Assembly: GCA_905221605.1 (NCBI GenBank)
Contig: CAJNDS010000602.1
Location: 769,001 to 833,000 of the forward strand
Origin: Symbiodinium natans
Lineage: Eukaryota; Sar; Dinophyceae; Suessiales; Symbiodiniaceae
DNA length: 64,000 nt
Direction: 5' to 3'
Of this stretch, positions 52,101-56,670 are shown one piece after another (positions within the stretch are counted from its first letter, which is position 1; every line of letters begins with the position of its first letter). A model generated the notes under the pieces. That model was not told where the DNA came from. It did not search any database and worked only from the letters and a program-made list of their open reading frames with translations. The position numbers and the translations under genes were made by a program.

Positions 52101-52524
52101 TGCCCTTATCCTCAACTGGCACCTGCAGGCCCAGCCGCATGCGCTGTGCACAGCCCCGACTCACATTTTCCTTGTCCTGCCTAGATATACCACGAACAAC
52201 GGTGTCACAAGGAAGACCCGTGTACCCATCACATCCAACAATCGCTGCGTCCACCTACCGATCTTCAGAAATGAAAGCAGCATAGCGTGTGATTGGCTTG
52301 CCTATGACCTTATTTCCATCATCGTGCATCTTGGAGAAACAGTTCTCACGGGGCACTACAGAACTGTTGGCTTGATACCGGGCAGGACAGATGCCTGGTA
52401 CATGGACGATGGTGTCACATCGGAAAGGCTTGAAACCATAAGTCCCGAAATCCAGTCCAACTGTTATGTGCTTGGCTGTATCCGCAGGCCCCCTGCTGGG
52501 GAAGGCGGATCGGCCTGCCGATGA
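43192..52524 (+). CDS. Giant retrotransposon polyprotein: Tpt1/KptA - endonuclease - RT - C2H2 fingers - USP
   Basis: The frame has 3,110 codons and no internal stop. The first convincing start is ATG 44323 (residue 378), because before that another frame looks coding. In order it has a basic/acidic N-terminal region with a YYDEEDDDDDEY patch (~466), a globular helical region (~574-721), an RNA 2'-phosphotransferase (~833-1033), two hydrophobic segments (~1123 and ~1211), an APE-like endonuclease (~1336-1591), an RT (~1820-2190), three to four zinc fingers (2334-2540), a stretch where another frame codes (~2548-2831) and a ubiquitin-specific protease (~2852-3100). The product would nick target DNA, prime reverse transcription and carry two extra enzymes. 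Because it has a protease-like end domain and overlapping frames, expression as several products is likely. Confidence 0.8.
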   Translation: MNLTLQLLCTVILCRRCIPAYDSAMRHTGRPDPTACRQRPLGVPVPKPAHEIKEDPKPYPPLLNSRSFHHCPPHCSSLHHRSLVPPQVIESMECRGVHKGSWTGASQRAPHMSQTCSQRKGPTVPQSAPALGKPMAQVNLPALLKDRAPMTHSRRTPSHHNHLRVARWASRARLWHTQSPQVHARALSPDFSETFEAYLLESGVRRLQNFSLSVRPCRPKQMLVRGIYRRPTSALRVPRRSHMWNMCPVAVSFARHGTPAMIPSQILSMLASQVQCTRSGELGVARYMDMNPTPSTLTDTRRYHTCPKPGLCAQVTSSRSVAGAVFGPTQSTCERTSGFLNARMEIRVVVCLSSRRDMLHATPDSINTDMSVVFADSMSDQKWHRYPRARVRPDGTRRRTRNELAARSARRNAPGNQRERADTAAPRAQEMNQQPWQQAAHRESRQPHWQSARGADARPRDQLQDWYYDEEDDDDDEYQPDTGDRHEVHATDDDEGYLKIWWQGEWWFRQKPPDPPASPKKRQQASSSSEQRRPATEGAASSAPAQHVSEGLKQFVPPARDSVPPQSLRAVREKWNLMAIIEDDINVLRKKKVALMFKTFFEMGHFVKHHDDFHHSESLKIIPAAGNWNLAFVMCLISRDKLHYANHSTFGTAVECWLWSLSKDADFEPILTQFAGMLHSVIALFEGIPMSLHEQIHWFDSHQDLAIKFDYYFPTEQLQDDEQIVRVEIQDQASQDSRDDDMPDRTSKHRGSTAPAIRTTELASSDAYVEMKVDYPTGPTPPNQSGSIPHSPRRVERYNIYTETTYASSDGTSLPTPARDSAPLGEPTKLYWKLDQSLSKRLSVVLRHDSEDFGLTFDEAGWTKVSDLLRTSIMTEKGATLNNIRSVVYWNDKQRFALEWRGADLYIRAVQGHSKKGLRDEAVMRPLGDAELPEYVLHATNWDFYGSILTKGIITGGLSQSRTHIHCVSVDRSEYRNYPAHCDIAIILSPKESGALWFRSMNNYYLTRGADGKLAPHCIKAVRILASGEEVFGSDGPPAADVVMQAIVRSHSFRSSRGSRSSAPNDQDRTAAQRAYTGVALHHRIRCTDSSTHCMLTNPSPMLQDYDRRDVQGPESQFARLKWGHILLLGVLLAGGKGYAGRLLSLQRDRLIKWLCAKRIRGCYRRRPYILSTHAKCTTNLSTTQMGELARRTSPSRAGPKSSGWAPSFRCLLWMWILILCGSFVTANGGRADVRVTTGSSTVVGATQHRPQQSNRMGEDTGQAIRSHQNSIGWIAKRSLRRARARAYATGGTHYKGTWYTRETLTKTTGGMHQLGPHDRPAKPTKHPKSDKASHLRCLTWNMSGGSQAAWQELMSWLSERPDDFDIVFVQETHWKQEGCRTFSSGPWFVVSSGATGKDKCSGVATLIHQNVCKRDNVSYRVLRQGRVLSVRLHHPQNGSDLLNVYQHVWRTNIDKAENLKARASIWDAVRSSIMKSPQRNDLILAGDFNCSIKTSRGLIGSAVVAKVEGSPDEDDFLGILQDFGLTLLNTWNCTPAHTCVHQGTKTQLDFLACRVQHATRAARHSRPMHQVALGKWKANHHIPVQAHIRRVAPCRLPNPVKPTMASRQCIQDSIAQADDRAKQLKHLLEADIQKLDPDLHLHSFTRQVDEIMKEHMQTVYPPEPEVDNRVSQNPQFKHTAKEMWAKYKEWKSTKADSFVAILRKWKKYTEFRVASKAMKQTAKKIKREKLQAVAEDLQVAAAKGDQRKVWMSARKLAPWKPFARTHIRSEKGEILTPKEQLAELIKHSSNKFCQGEDYSPNHRVTEPILVQAKDLVWALGKLPFRKGVPKMSAPAAVWRLCRDQVAKTLEPILMRSWGEDSLCVIPHVWKDTYLVWLPKPQKDPSRPSGLRPIGLSHPLSKSICSLLREHIRPLLEEALVTRPQFAYTAGRGVLDALLRVHNHLREARAYATMSRQSIYDLHAGASQVKCAGGICFSLDLEGAFDNVPRTALATSLRRLGVSETLVQLLMQFHFEARYHCTVGAHEDYVTTTRGIKQGCTVAPYLFVAHTIAIIDTLAERLSWDWVTQLFTFYADDALAAWTLKSAEDLQGAIVGIQKVVQTFNDHGMTLSATKSVVLCHAKGADAIRILQKLKVFKDKLPHLAFMQHGEQILIPLKKTHQYLGTVISYRDAQEKTVQLRMRKARGQYSQLRKAINSRRVTHNRPRYQIWRAGVWSSAAHGLLTVGVRPTGRKHLRAMAARQMRAIAKKPARLTLVTNEQIQKHLNAEDPLQALAQQGQRMHDALELVAAECPSDIRALPQVRAQLALAINSLQSVSAGEQLPDDKESDPYTCPHCNLQFRTITSLRQHKAWKHPGAKPELLHFDPANHALNGLPQCALCKFKYGAWIGLKAHIEKGYCPVLYPETSTQGAAFGPEADTNTNPKAPEATTANEPPPIAQKPVLDAARQQGWKSLLDAAVVSSLKQHCCVCKRWIADPTALKRHIVRAHKDVWAVTANGKLEERCAQVKPRLLRNGTCPWCDRSSPSRHYFQCNVIFQCALIGLHCEHDDGGGERLRRPNAGASDEHERDLETAERHGPGDRERTEQAPQSGPARTAGRPAANCRREPELGGDAPGKSVVAAGGRPEPSTPGHVLHLSPPATRPRNYIAAAFQGGAGMATKTEERRERPPDENRRAGPPVERGRGKSPTDGRRSHGCGECDEAPVARPAEALRVSGVELGHQKGGAVGDSQEPEGGRGDGAHQPGRRAMSAGSGHQVLRPKASQARASGRRQSSVPHRSSHERPESRHPASETATVGQLRGLECGGGATAAAKPATPRPGNGTAKGPGKHLSAAGSARPPTGVPSVSRLKLKNSGNTCYINSVMTATLWQAQLRPGSHIPDAWQKALAKTHWDAAMFLRMYMLGWAQPNRQHDVSEFIQFIIPKLAWTDSLVHWEARVAVEEGCTTEIRETAAPLLLLAAPGGIQDGELDALILNWHLQAQPHALCTAPTHIFLVLPRYTTNNGVTRKTRVPITSNNRCVHLPIFRNESSIACDWLAYDLISIIVHLGETVLTGHYRTVGLIPGRTDAWYMDDGVTSERLETISPEIQSNCYVLGCIRRPPAGEGGSACR
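43215..43865 (+). CDS. Retroelement ORF1-like protein, overlapping the 5' end of the long frame
   Basis: This frame (216 residues from ATG 43215; open from 43185) is read one phase away from the long frame over the same DNA. It looks more protein-like there than the long frame does. It runs from a Pro/Ser-rich region (PPPPKQPKLPSLPPPLQL), through an acidic stretch (DWSESESSAHEP and similar), to a hydrophobic SSKAVAYAISTGSCAGLI segment, and ends in a basic helix (PPRKRRKKAAELLAKCE). That profile suits an RNA-binding ORF1 or gag-like protein. I infer that the polyprotein really starts downstream, near 44323. Confidence 0.45.
   Translation: MHSHPLPQMHPRLRQCHEAHWSARSHCVQTTAPRGASSKASARNKRGPQALPPPPKQPKLPSLPPPLQLSSPPLASSSSSDRIHGVPRSAQGLLDWSESESSAHEPNMLPEKRTDSPTIGPGPGEADGPGQSSSPAQGPGTDDSLSTDSEPPQSSKGRKMGISSKAVAYAISTGSCAGLITRLLGDIRSLPPRKRRKKAAELLAKCETMQAETDAC
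45685..46292 (+). other. Domain: RNA 2'-phosphotransferase (Tpt1/KptA type)
   Basis: Within the polyprotein, SLSKRLSVVLRHDSEDFGLT opens the family's N-terminal helix. NDKQRFALEWRG precedes IRAVQGHS, and YVLHATNWDFYGSILTKGI plus RTHIHCVS form the NAD-binding half. The residues expected for catalysis in the family (Arg-His, Arg, Arg) are all present: R847, H848, R908 and R962. Tpt1 removes a splice-junction 2'-phosphate from tRNA by transfer to NAD+. Relatives also ADP-ribosylate RNA ends. The domain is complete, about 200 residues, close to a bacterial KptA. Confidence 0.88.
47197..47968 (+). other. Domain: APE-like endonuclease/exonuclease/phosphatase fold
   Basis: LTWNMSGG (metal-binding Asn), FVQETHW (Glu), LILAGDFNC (Asp/Asn pair), TQLDFLAC and a terminal NHHIP (His) appear in the normal order and spacing for LINE endonucleases. 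This domain nicks target DNA to prime reverse transcription. Confidence 0.85.
48650..49760 (+). other. Domain: non-LTR reverse transcriptase
   Basis: VPKMSAPAAVW marks the N-terminal RT region, RPIGLSHPLSK motif 2, FSLDLEGAFDNVP motif A (D1980), GIKQGCTVAP motif B (from G2035), FYADDALAAW motif C (Asp 2076 and 2077) and HQYLGTVIS motif E. All catalytic aspartates are intact. The endonuclease-RT arrangement is that of APE-type LINEs. I cannot name the clade by eye. Confidence 0.9.
50188..50820 (+). other. Domain: C2H2-type zinc fingers after the RT
   Basis: CPHCNLQFRTITSLRQHKAW then KH (C2334 onward) is a standard C2H2 finger. CALCKFKYGAWIGLKAHIEK (C2378) and CVCKRWIADPTALKRHIVRA then H (about 2468) are further ones. 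CPWCDRSSPSRHYFQC at about 2519 may be a fourth or a CCHC variant. Such fingers in LINEs help bind the RNA template or DNA target. Confidence 0.75.
50834..51685 (+). CDS. Overlapping frame inside the polyprotein gene, unknown globular protein
   Basis: The ATG at 50834 opens a 283-residue frame in a different phase, ending TGA 51683-51685. It reads like a real folded protein: a short N-terminal segment, a basic NKRPKAARRGQRGGRRQ stretch, then helices (ENLNSVVTLLANLSLQQEDA; MRIVALGLLLKEVVARVQLM; DLVTRFCAQRRPKQEPQ). The long frame over the same bases reads instead as low-complexity Arg/Gly/Pro/Ala text. I infer that this frame is the coding one here. It may be expressed as a separate RNA-binding protein or reached by frameshifting. 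It ends just before the protease domain begins. No family is recognised. Confidence 0.6.
   Translation: MTTEVVSVFGGLMPGLATSMRETSKQPRDMDRETENAPNKRPKAARRGQRGGRRQIADENLNSVVTLLANLSLQQEDALNRLRLDTSFTFHLQQQGPGTILLPLFKAGQEWQQKQKKGENVPPMRIVALGLLLKEVVARVQLMVGDPTAVENAMKHQWLDQQKRFVYQEWNSATKKVEPSATAKSLKVEEATELINQVAELCLPDLVTRFCAQRRPKQEPQEGDKAVFLIEVAMRDPRADILHQKLRQLANCAVWNVVGAQLQPPNQQRHGLAMALQKALENI
51700..52500 (+). other. Domain: ubiquitin-specific protease (peptidase C19 type)
   Basis: LKLKNSGNTCYINSVMTATL is the Cys box with the catalytic Cys in NTCYIN. QHDVSEFIQFI matches the Q-D-x-x-E-F helix. LTGHYRTVG is the His box, AWYMDDGVTSE the following Asp/Asn box, and NCYVLGCIRR the final strand. The domain is about 245 residues, short for the family but with all catalytic elements. 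It would remove ubiquitin from proteins. It is in the long frame and has no nearby upstream Met. Confidence 0.85.
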
Positions 52525-53080
52525 GAGCTTATTTTTCTCACAGAAGCGGGGGTGCACCCCCTCTCGGGTGCACGGGGGGACAGGCTGGCAACCCTGTCTG
52601 AGCCTTTTGTCTCTGTTCTTATGTACAGGGAAGGCACATGTGAAGCCGACCTTTCGGCCACAGCGCCATGATACCAGCAACTCATGCCCAGATCGCCCAA
52701 CTACGGAGTTTGAGCGATGAGAAAATGAGATGGCTATACTCTCCCTGAGTGTTTTTGCTCTTCTTCTTTGGTGTACCGAGTCACTTTATTCAACCATGCC
52801 ACCAAATGCAGCCATGCGTTGTTCCATCAGCACGGGGGTGCCGTTCTTTCATCGGCCCCGGACATTTGCGGCGCATGCGTGCCCACACTGTTTAGCCCTG
52901 TGAGTGAGCGAACTGTGAGACCGGCCGTAGTATAGTATCTCTTGTACATACACTGTATTTTTGAGCTTGTGAGTGCGCGTTTCTTTCCCGTTTACGGTAG
53001 GTCCAGGTAGGCTCTGTTGCGCTTGAGACCGTTTTGCCTGCAGTCTAGTTGAACTCCGGTTCCTGCAGGACGTCTCTTGC
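52525..53080 (+). other. 3' untranslated region of the retroelement, with stem-loops
   Basis: Right after the stop are GGGGGTGCACCCCC (52548-52561), a 14-nt palindrome, and a hairpin GACAGG-loop-CCTGTC at 52579-52598. A further GGGG-GCCG/CGGC-CCC hairpin sits at 52834-52860. No open frame of note. Confidence 0.6.
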
Positions 53081-53190
53081 TGTCCATACCCGAAGCTGTT
53101 AACCGCCGCCACAGAGCGGCCGTGACATATGTCATGAACTACAGCTAGCTAGTAGGTCAGACCAGACCGCTGCGGAATCGAGTTCGAGTG
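53081..53190 (+). repeat. 3'-terminal repeat, copy A
   Basis: About 108 nt starting TGTCCATACCCGAAGCTGTT and ending at AGTTCGAGTG are near-identical to 55202-55318. They contain the hairpin GCCGC-loop-GCGGC and the palindrome ACATATGT. Confidence 0.9.
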
Positions 53191-53909
53191 AGCCCATCAT
53201 GCAAGCTTCTCGGCTCGGATCACATGTTTCTTTGGTAGGGGGTCAACCGGGTTCGAGGCCAAACAGGTTCTCTGTTCAACTGGACCCCCTCCGGACGCTG
53301 TAGTTCTTGCTTTTGCACATGGTTTCTCAATACTGAGCCTGGGGAAGCCGCACTTCGGCACCCATTCACAGATGCAATGACGATGGCGATATGTCAGAAA
53401 CCCGTGCATTCAGGTTGTCCTCGGTGCACTCACTGGCCTTCATGGATCTGGTATGGTATTTGCATGGCATTCTGCTACTGGATGTTTTTGGAGACGCCTT
53501 TGCCACTTGATGAGCTGGTTGCGCAAACGCAGTTAGCCCCACGGTTGGGAGATACACGAGTGACACCTTCAAGCATCTTCACTGCAGGTCCGCTCTTCTT
53601 TATTTTACGAGCCGTGCCGGTCCCAAGTCCGGCAACCAGCATTGGATGGGCCACTGAAGACAGGCCAAAAGTATTGCTGGTAGAAGTGAGGGTTGCTGCA
53701 GATTCCAGTGCTGCAGCGGGAGCCAATCAGGTTCGTGATCACCTGGGCTTCATGTGTGGGCGAAGATACTGGCCAGGCATTATGTACGCACCTACGCTTC
53801 GGGGCGGACTGCAAGGTACAGTGTTTTCACTGCCAGCGAGCTCGCGCCTATGCTCAGTGCTTGGTTTATTTATTTCGTATTTGCTTTGGTTCTTCATGTT
53901 GTATGACTA

Positions 53910-54960
53910 TTCATTGCCACTTACGGTTGCCAGGCTTTGCGGCAATCAGGCATTTTGGGATGAATGTATGGCCACTTGCGGTTGTCAGGCTTTACGGCAA
54001 CCAGGCCTATGGGCAGGGCGCCGTCTTCGGCCCCTACATTGTGCTGCTACAGTTTGTCTCTATGCAGATGAATTCGTTTTTGCTGAGGCGACGTCTGGGA
54101 CTGCTCTGATGGCCCACCTCATGGTGCTTTCACTTTCGGTTGCAACAGCTGGAAGGATATGTGACGACATTCGTTGTGGACAGTTCGTTCCTGTTTCCCA
54201 CCTAGCCCTTCTGGGATTTCGTGGGTCGGCCCATGGCGAGTTTTCGGGCAATGAGGCAACTTGCGCGATGCGACGAGTCACTGTAGTACCAGACTCTCCA
54301 TGGAGGTCCTCAACTGTCTGCCCTATGAGTTTGGATCATCGTTGAGCTGACCATATTTGACTCAGTTCTTTGCTTGTACAATGCATGTGCTGGAGCAGTA
54401 CCACACACTCACCCCATAATTGCTTGGTTTTTCTTGGCCACTTGCGATTGCCAGGCTTCACGGCAACCTGGCCTGTGGGCGGGGGCGCCGTGTTATCGGC
54501 CCTTCTATTCAATATGCTGCTGCTATTTTATTTTCTTTTCTGGTGGGTGCGTTGGGCTTCCTCAACGTGATGGTCCCCTACGCTGTGTACCTGCCGCTGA
54601 GGTATTCTTGGGATTGCTCTGATGGTTCTCTTTCCTCGTGGGGTGCTTCTGCCAGCTTTCTCTCATGGAGGCTGCCGCTTTGGCAAAGCTTGCCCTTTGG
54701 GCAGGACGACAGAACGATGTGCCAATGTGTCTGTCAGCGGTGGCTACGCTGCCCAAAAGCAGTGATTCCAGAATTGTTGGCGGTATGCATGGAGGCTTGT
54801 TGTGGACTCCGTTTCGCTTGAAATTGGCCTGTGGAGTGCATTTCGATGCTCTAGTGGACTCTGAGTCCGTCCCTCCATGGAGGTCCTCAACTGACTGCTT
54901 TTCATGAGTGAGATCCATCATTGAGCTGACCATTTTGTAGCTCAGTCCTGAAGTTGTACA
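53910..54960. repeat. Internal duplications in the derivative
   Basis: CCACTTRCGRTTGYCAGGC and its flank occur at about 53911, 53970 and 54438. CTCCATGGAGGTCCTCAACT with the following GAGCTGACCAT occurs at about 54297 and 54874. GCTCTGATGG occurs at 54103 and 54616. Together they indicate a tandem duplication of roughly 500 nt plus a shorter one. Confidence 0.65.
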
Positions 54961-55201
54961 GTGTACAGGGCTTGCGCAGCACTTGTCTCGGGGTTGCCGT
55001 TTCCGGCCCCCTGCCCAAGGCAGAGTGGCGTGATGTGTTTTTCATTTCTTCGTTTTGGCAATTCATTCACTGTTCAGCTGAGCTGTCACAGTCTACTCCC
55101 TAGTTAGTAAGTGCGAGAACGCTAGGTTGAGCGACTGTGAGCGCTGGAGACCCTGTACTGCACAGTTTGTTGAACTTCGGTTCCTGTGCAGTTGCCTTGC
55201 A

Positions 55202-55318
55202 TGTCCATACCCGAAGCTGTTAACCGCCGCCACAGAGCGGCCGTGACATATGTCATGAGCTACAGCTAGCTAGTAGGTCAGACCAGACCGCTGCGGAATC
55301 GAGTTCGAGTTCGAGTGA
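55202..55318 (+). repeat. 3'-terminal repeat, copy B
   Basis: Near-identical to 53081-53190, with one GAACTA/GAGCTA difference and a TTCGAG duplication near the end. Confidence 0.9.
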
Positions 55319-55470
55319 TACCCATCATGCGAGCATTGTGTTTGCAAATGGGGCAGGACCTGCGCCCCGCCCAACCCCCCGCTTGTTTAAGTCTTTAGAA
55401 GCCCATCATGCGAGCGTTGCGGTTGCAAAGGGGGTTGCCCCCCCCCCCCCCAAGCCCCCGCTTCTGAAAC
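55319..55470. repeat. Right boundary repeat
   Basis: Two units, at 55322 and 55399, begin CCCATCATGCGAGC. They are followed by TTGYGKTTGCAAA and a C-rich stretch, matching the left boundary at 42691-42835. Confidence 0.65.
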
Positions 55471-55474
55471 CATA

Positions 55475-55705
55475 GGGAATATGGTGGTTTTCCTAGAAAA
55501 AGATGAAGACAGTTCATGTTTTTCGAAGAAACATAGAAAATCGATATTTCCCTGTTAAAACATACAGTACAGTATCGAGCATATGGAGGTTTTCCTACTA
55601 AAATATGGACACAATAGAGGTTCTCCTACTACAATGTAAAGACAATAGAGGTCTTCGCATTACAATACGGAGAAAATGGAGGTTTCCTGTCTCCTGTGGA
55701 AATAT
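55475..55705. repeat. ~30-bp repeat (ATGGAGGTTTTCCTACTAAAATA)
   Basis: About five diverged copies of an ATRGAGGTTYTCCTACTA-type unit. The reverse complement resembles the array at 40775-40880. Confidence 0.55.
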
Positions 55706-55767
55706 GGAGAACCCCTTCACCCTCTCCCCCACCACACCAAAAAGAAGGAATACGAAAAGACATAAGG

Positions 55768-55950
55768 TCAAGAAAAACGTCCACCCCGTTCACTGCCCTC
55801 AGATTGCGACTTGAAGTGTATGGCTTTGACCTGAGCAGCAGATTCTAGGTGTTGCTCGGTCCAGAAGCCAAAGACTACTCGCAGGTTGCCAAGAAGGATA
55901 GAGTCTGCAATCGCTTGTTTTAGCTCGTTCTGTGGGTGGTGGTGGGTGGT
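55768..55950 (-). other. Weak candidate exon on the minus strand
   Basis: NELKQAIADSILLGNLRVVF, then GFWTEQHLESAAQVKAIHFK, reads like a folded segment and ends at a stop (55768). It has no recognised family, and it lies antisense just upstream of the p24 exons. Confidence 0.2.
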
Positions 55951-56150
55951 AGTTGCATTGTTGCATAGGCCAGGATTTTGCTTAGCTTCCAATCGAGCCT
56001 GTCGCACCCTGGCAGGAGCACCTGGAAGAGTCGCAGGTTGCTCTACGAAGAGCCGCTTGTCCTCACCTGTGATAGTTGGCACCTCTTGCCGAGTGGTCGT
56101 GAAGTTGTGCGTCTACATAGCGGAAGCCCTACCTGCTCATACCGAGTGAG

Positions 56151-56670
56151 TAACCATGTCGAAGATGTACGACACAGTGTTAGAAAGGTGCATGTCTTTC
56201 TGGATGAGGTAGAAGAGTCCTTGCGGAACTACCATAGCAACGTGCTCTACATCAGAGCACGAGAGGAGCGCATGAGGCAGGTTGAGCGCTGGCTTGTGCT
56301 CGTGGAAGCAGTGGGAACTGTTTGTTGCTTTGTTCCTCGCCGACTTTGGTGGACAGGCAGACGAATGATTCCACTGCAAGCAGAGCACCCTGACAGTGAC
56401 ACGAGACAAGACAACATCTGACTTGGCGACAGGTGTTGTCATATGCCCTCCCAGTTGTGGTCACATTCGGTCCACTGCTGTCCTAGTGTTATGCCGAGGT
56501 AATCTTCTTCTGCCTGTTCAATGTGTTCCTCATGTGCCCTAGCAGAACTGGTGAGTTGTGGTGAGTTTCTTCGGAGCAGTTCAGAGCGGCTGCGCTTGCG
56601 AAGGATTGGTGTGGGTGGCTGGCAGATGCTGTACTTCAAGCGCTTCTTCCGGTCAAAGAAGATCATCTGA
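56151..56670 (+). CDS. emp24/gp25L/p24-family cargo receptor, 3' exons
   Basis: Four exons join in exact phase: 56151-56280, 56361-56384, 56455-56498 and 56604-56670. The first ends with the coiled linker of the family (SNVLYIRAREERMRQ). The second reads TNDSTASR, the conserved (T/N)-x-ST-x-x-R before the membrane helix. The third reads LWSHSVHC and the fourth GVGGWQMLYFKRFFRSKKII and stop. The tail has the FF motif (COPII exit) and a KKxx dilysine (COPI retrieval), so the protein should cycle between ER and Golgi as a type I membrane protein selecting cargo. Donors are GT, GC and GT. The signal peptide and GOLD domain exons are not found upstream, where the retroelement derivative lies. The membrane helix is weaker than usual. 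Confidence 0.75.

Larger units (their letters stand above)
42690..53204 (+). mobile_element. Intact non-LTR retrotransposon with accessory enzymes
   Basis: The element carries an APE-like endonuclease followed by a reverse transcriptase with the YADD box and C-terminal C2H2 fingers, the order of an APE-type LINE. It also encodes a Tpt1/KptA domain upstream and a ubiquitin-specific protease downstream. The 5' limit is set approximately by GCCCATCATGCAAGC-type repeats at 42691-42835. The 3' limit is at about 53190-53204, where a 110-nt terminal segment ends and GCCCATCATGCAAGC recurs. No poly-A tail is seen. The main frame has no stop over 9.3 kb, so the copy is young and possibly active. Confidence 0.8.
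44549..55011. repeat. Dispersed short hairpin family, GGGG-n-GCCG(A) loop (T)CGGC-CCC
   Basis: Imperfect stem-loops of 17-27 nt with a GGGG-(a/t)-GCCG left arm and a CGGC-CCC right arm occur at 44549-44569, 44801-44823, 46214-46238, 46361-46383, 46922-46946, 48673-48695, 50421-50439, 52834-52860, 53341-53362, 54016-54034, 54482-54502 and 54990-55011. Arm-swapped or variant forms occur at 45651-45676 and 46157-46174. They lie both in coding and in untranslated parts, are read in more than one phase, and vary in loop. That argues for a nucleic-acid-level element rather than a conserved peptide. I saw none elsewhere in the window. Confidence 0.7.
53205..55318 (+). mobile_element. Shortened, non-coding derivative of the retroelement
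   Basis: This piece shares the 3' terminus of the full element (55202-55318). It also contains a diverged copy of the element's pre-endonuclease region. The words GGTCCCAAGTCC, GTGAGGGTT and GGCGAAGA-n-ACTGGCCAGGCA at 53609-53782 line up with 46775-46982. It has its own GGGG-GCCG hairpins. The 322-codon frame at 53377-54345 has no domain. I read it as a defective or non-autonomous copy inserted next to the full element. Confidence 0.6.

Noticed and set aside
53377-54345. 322-codon frame in the retroelement derivative as a gene
   Set aside because: No domain, and it spans duplicated non-coding-like blocks and a diverged copy of the element's spacer.
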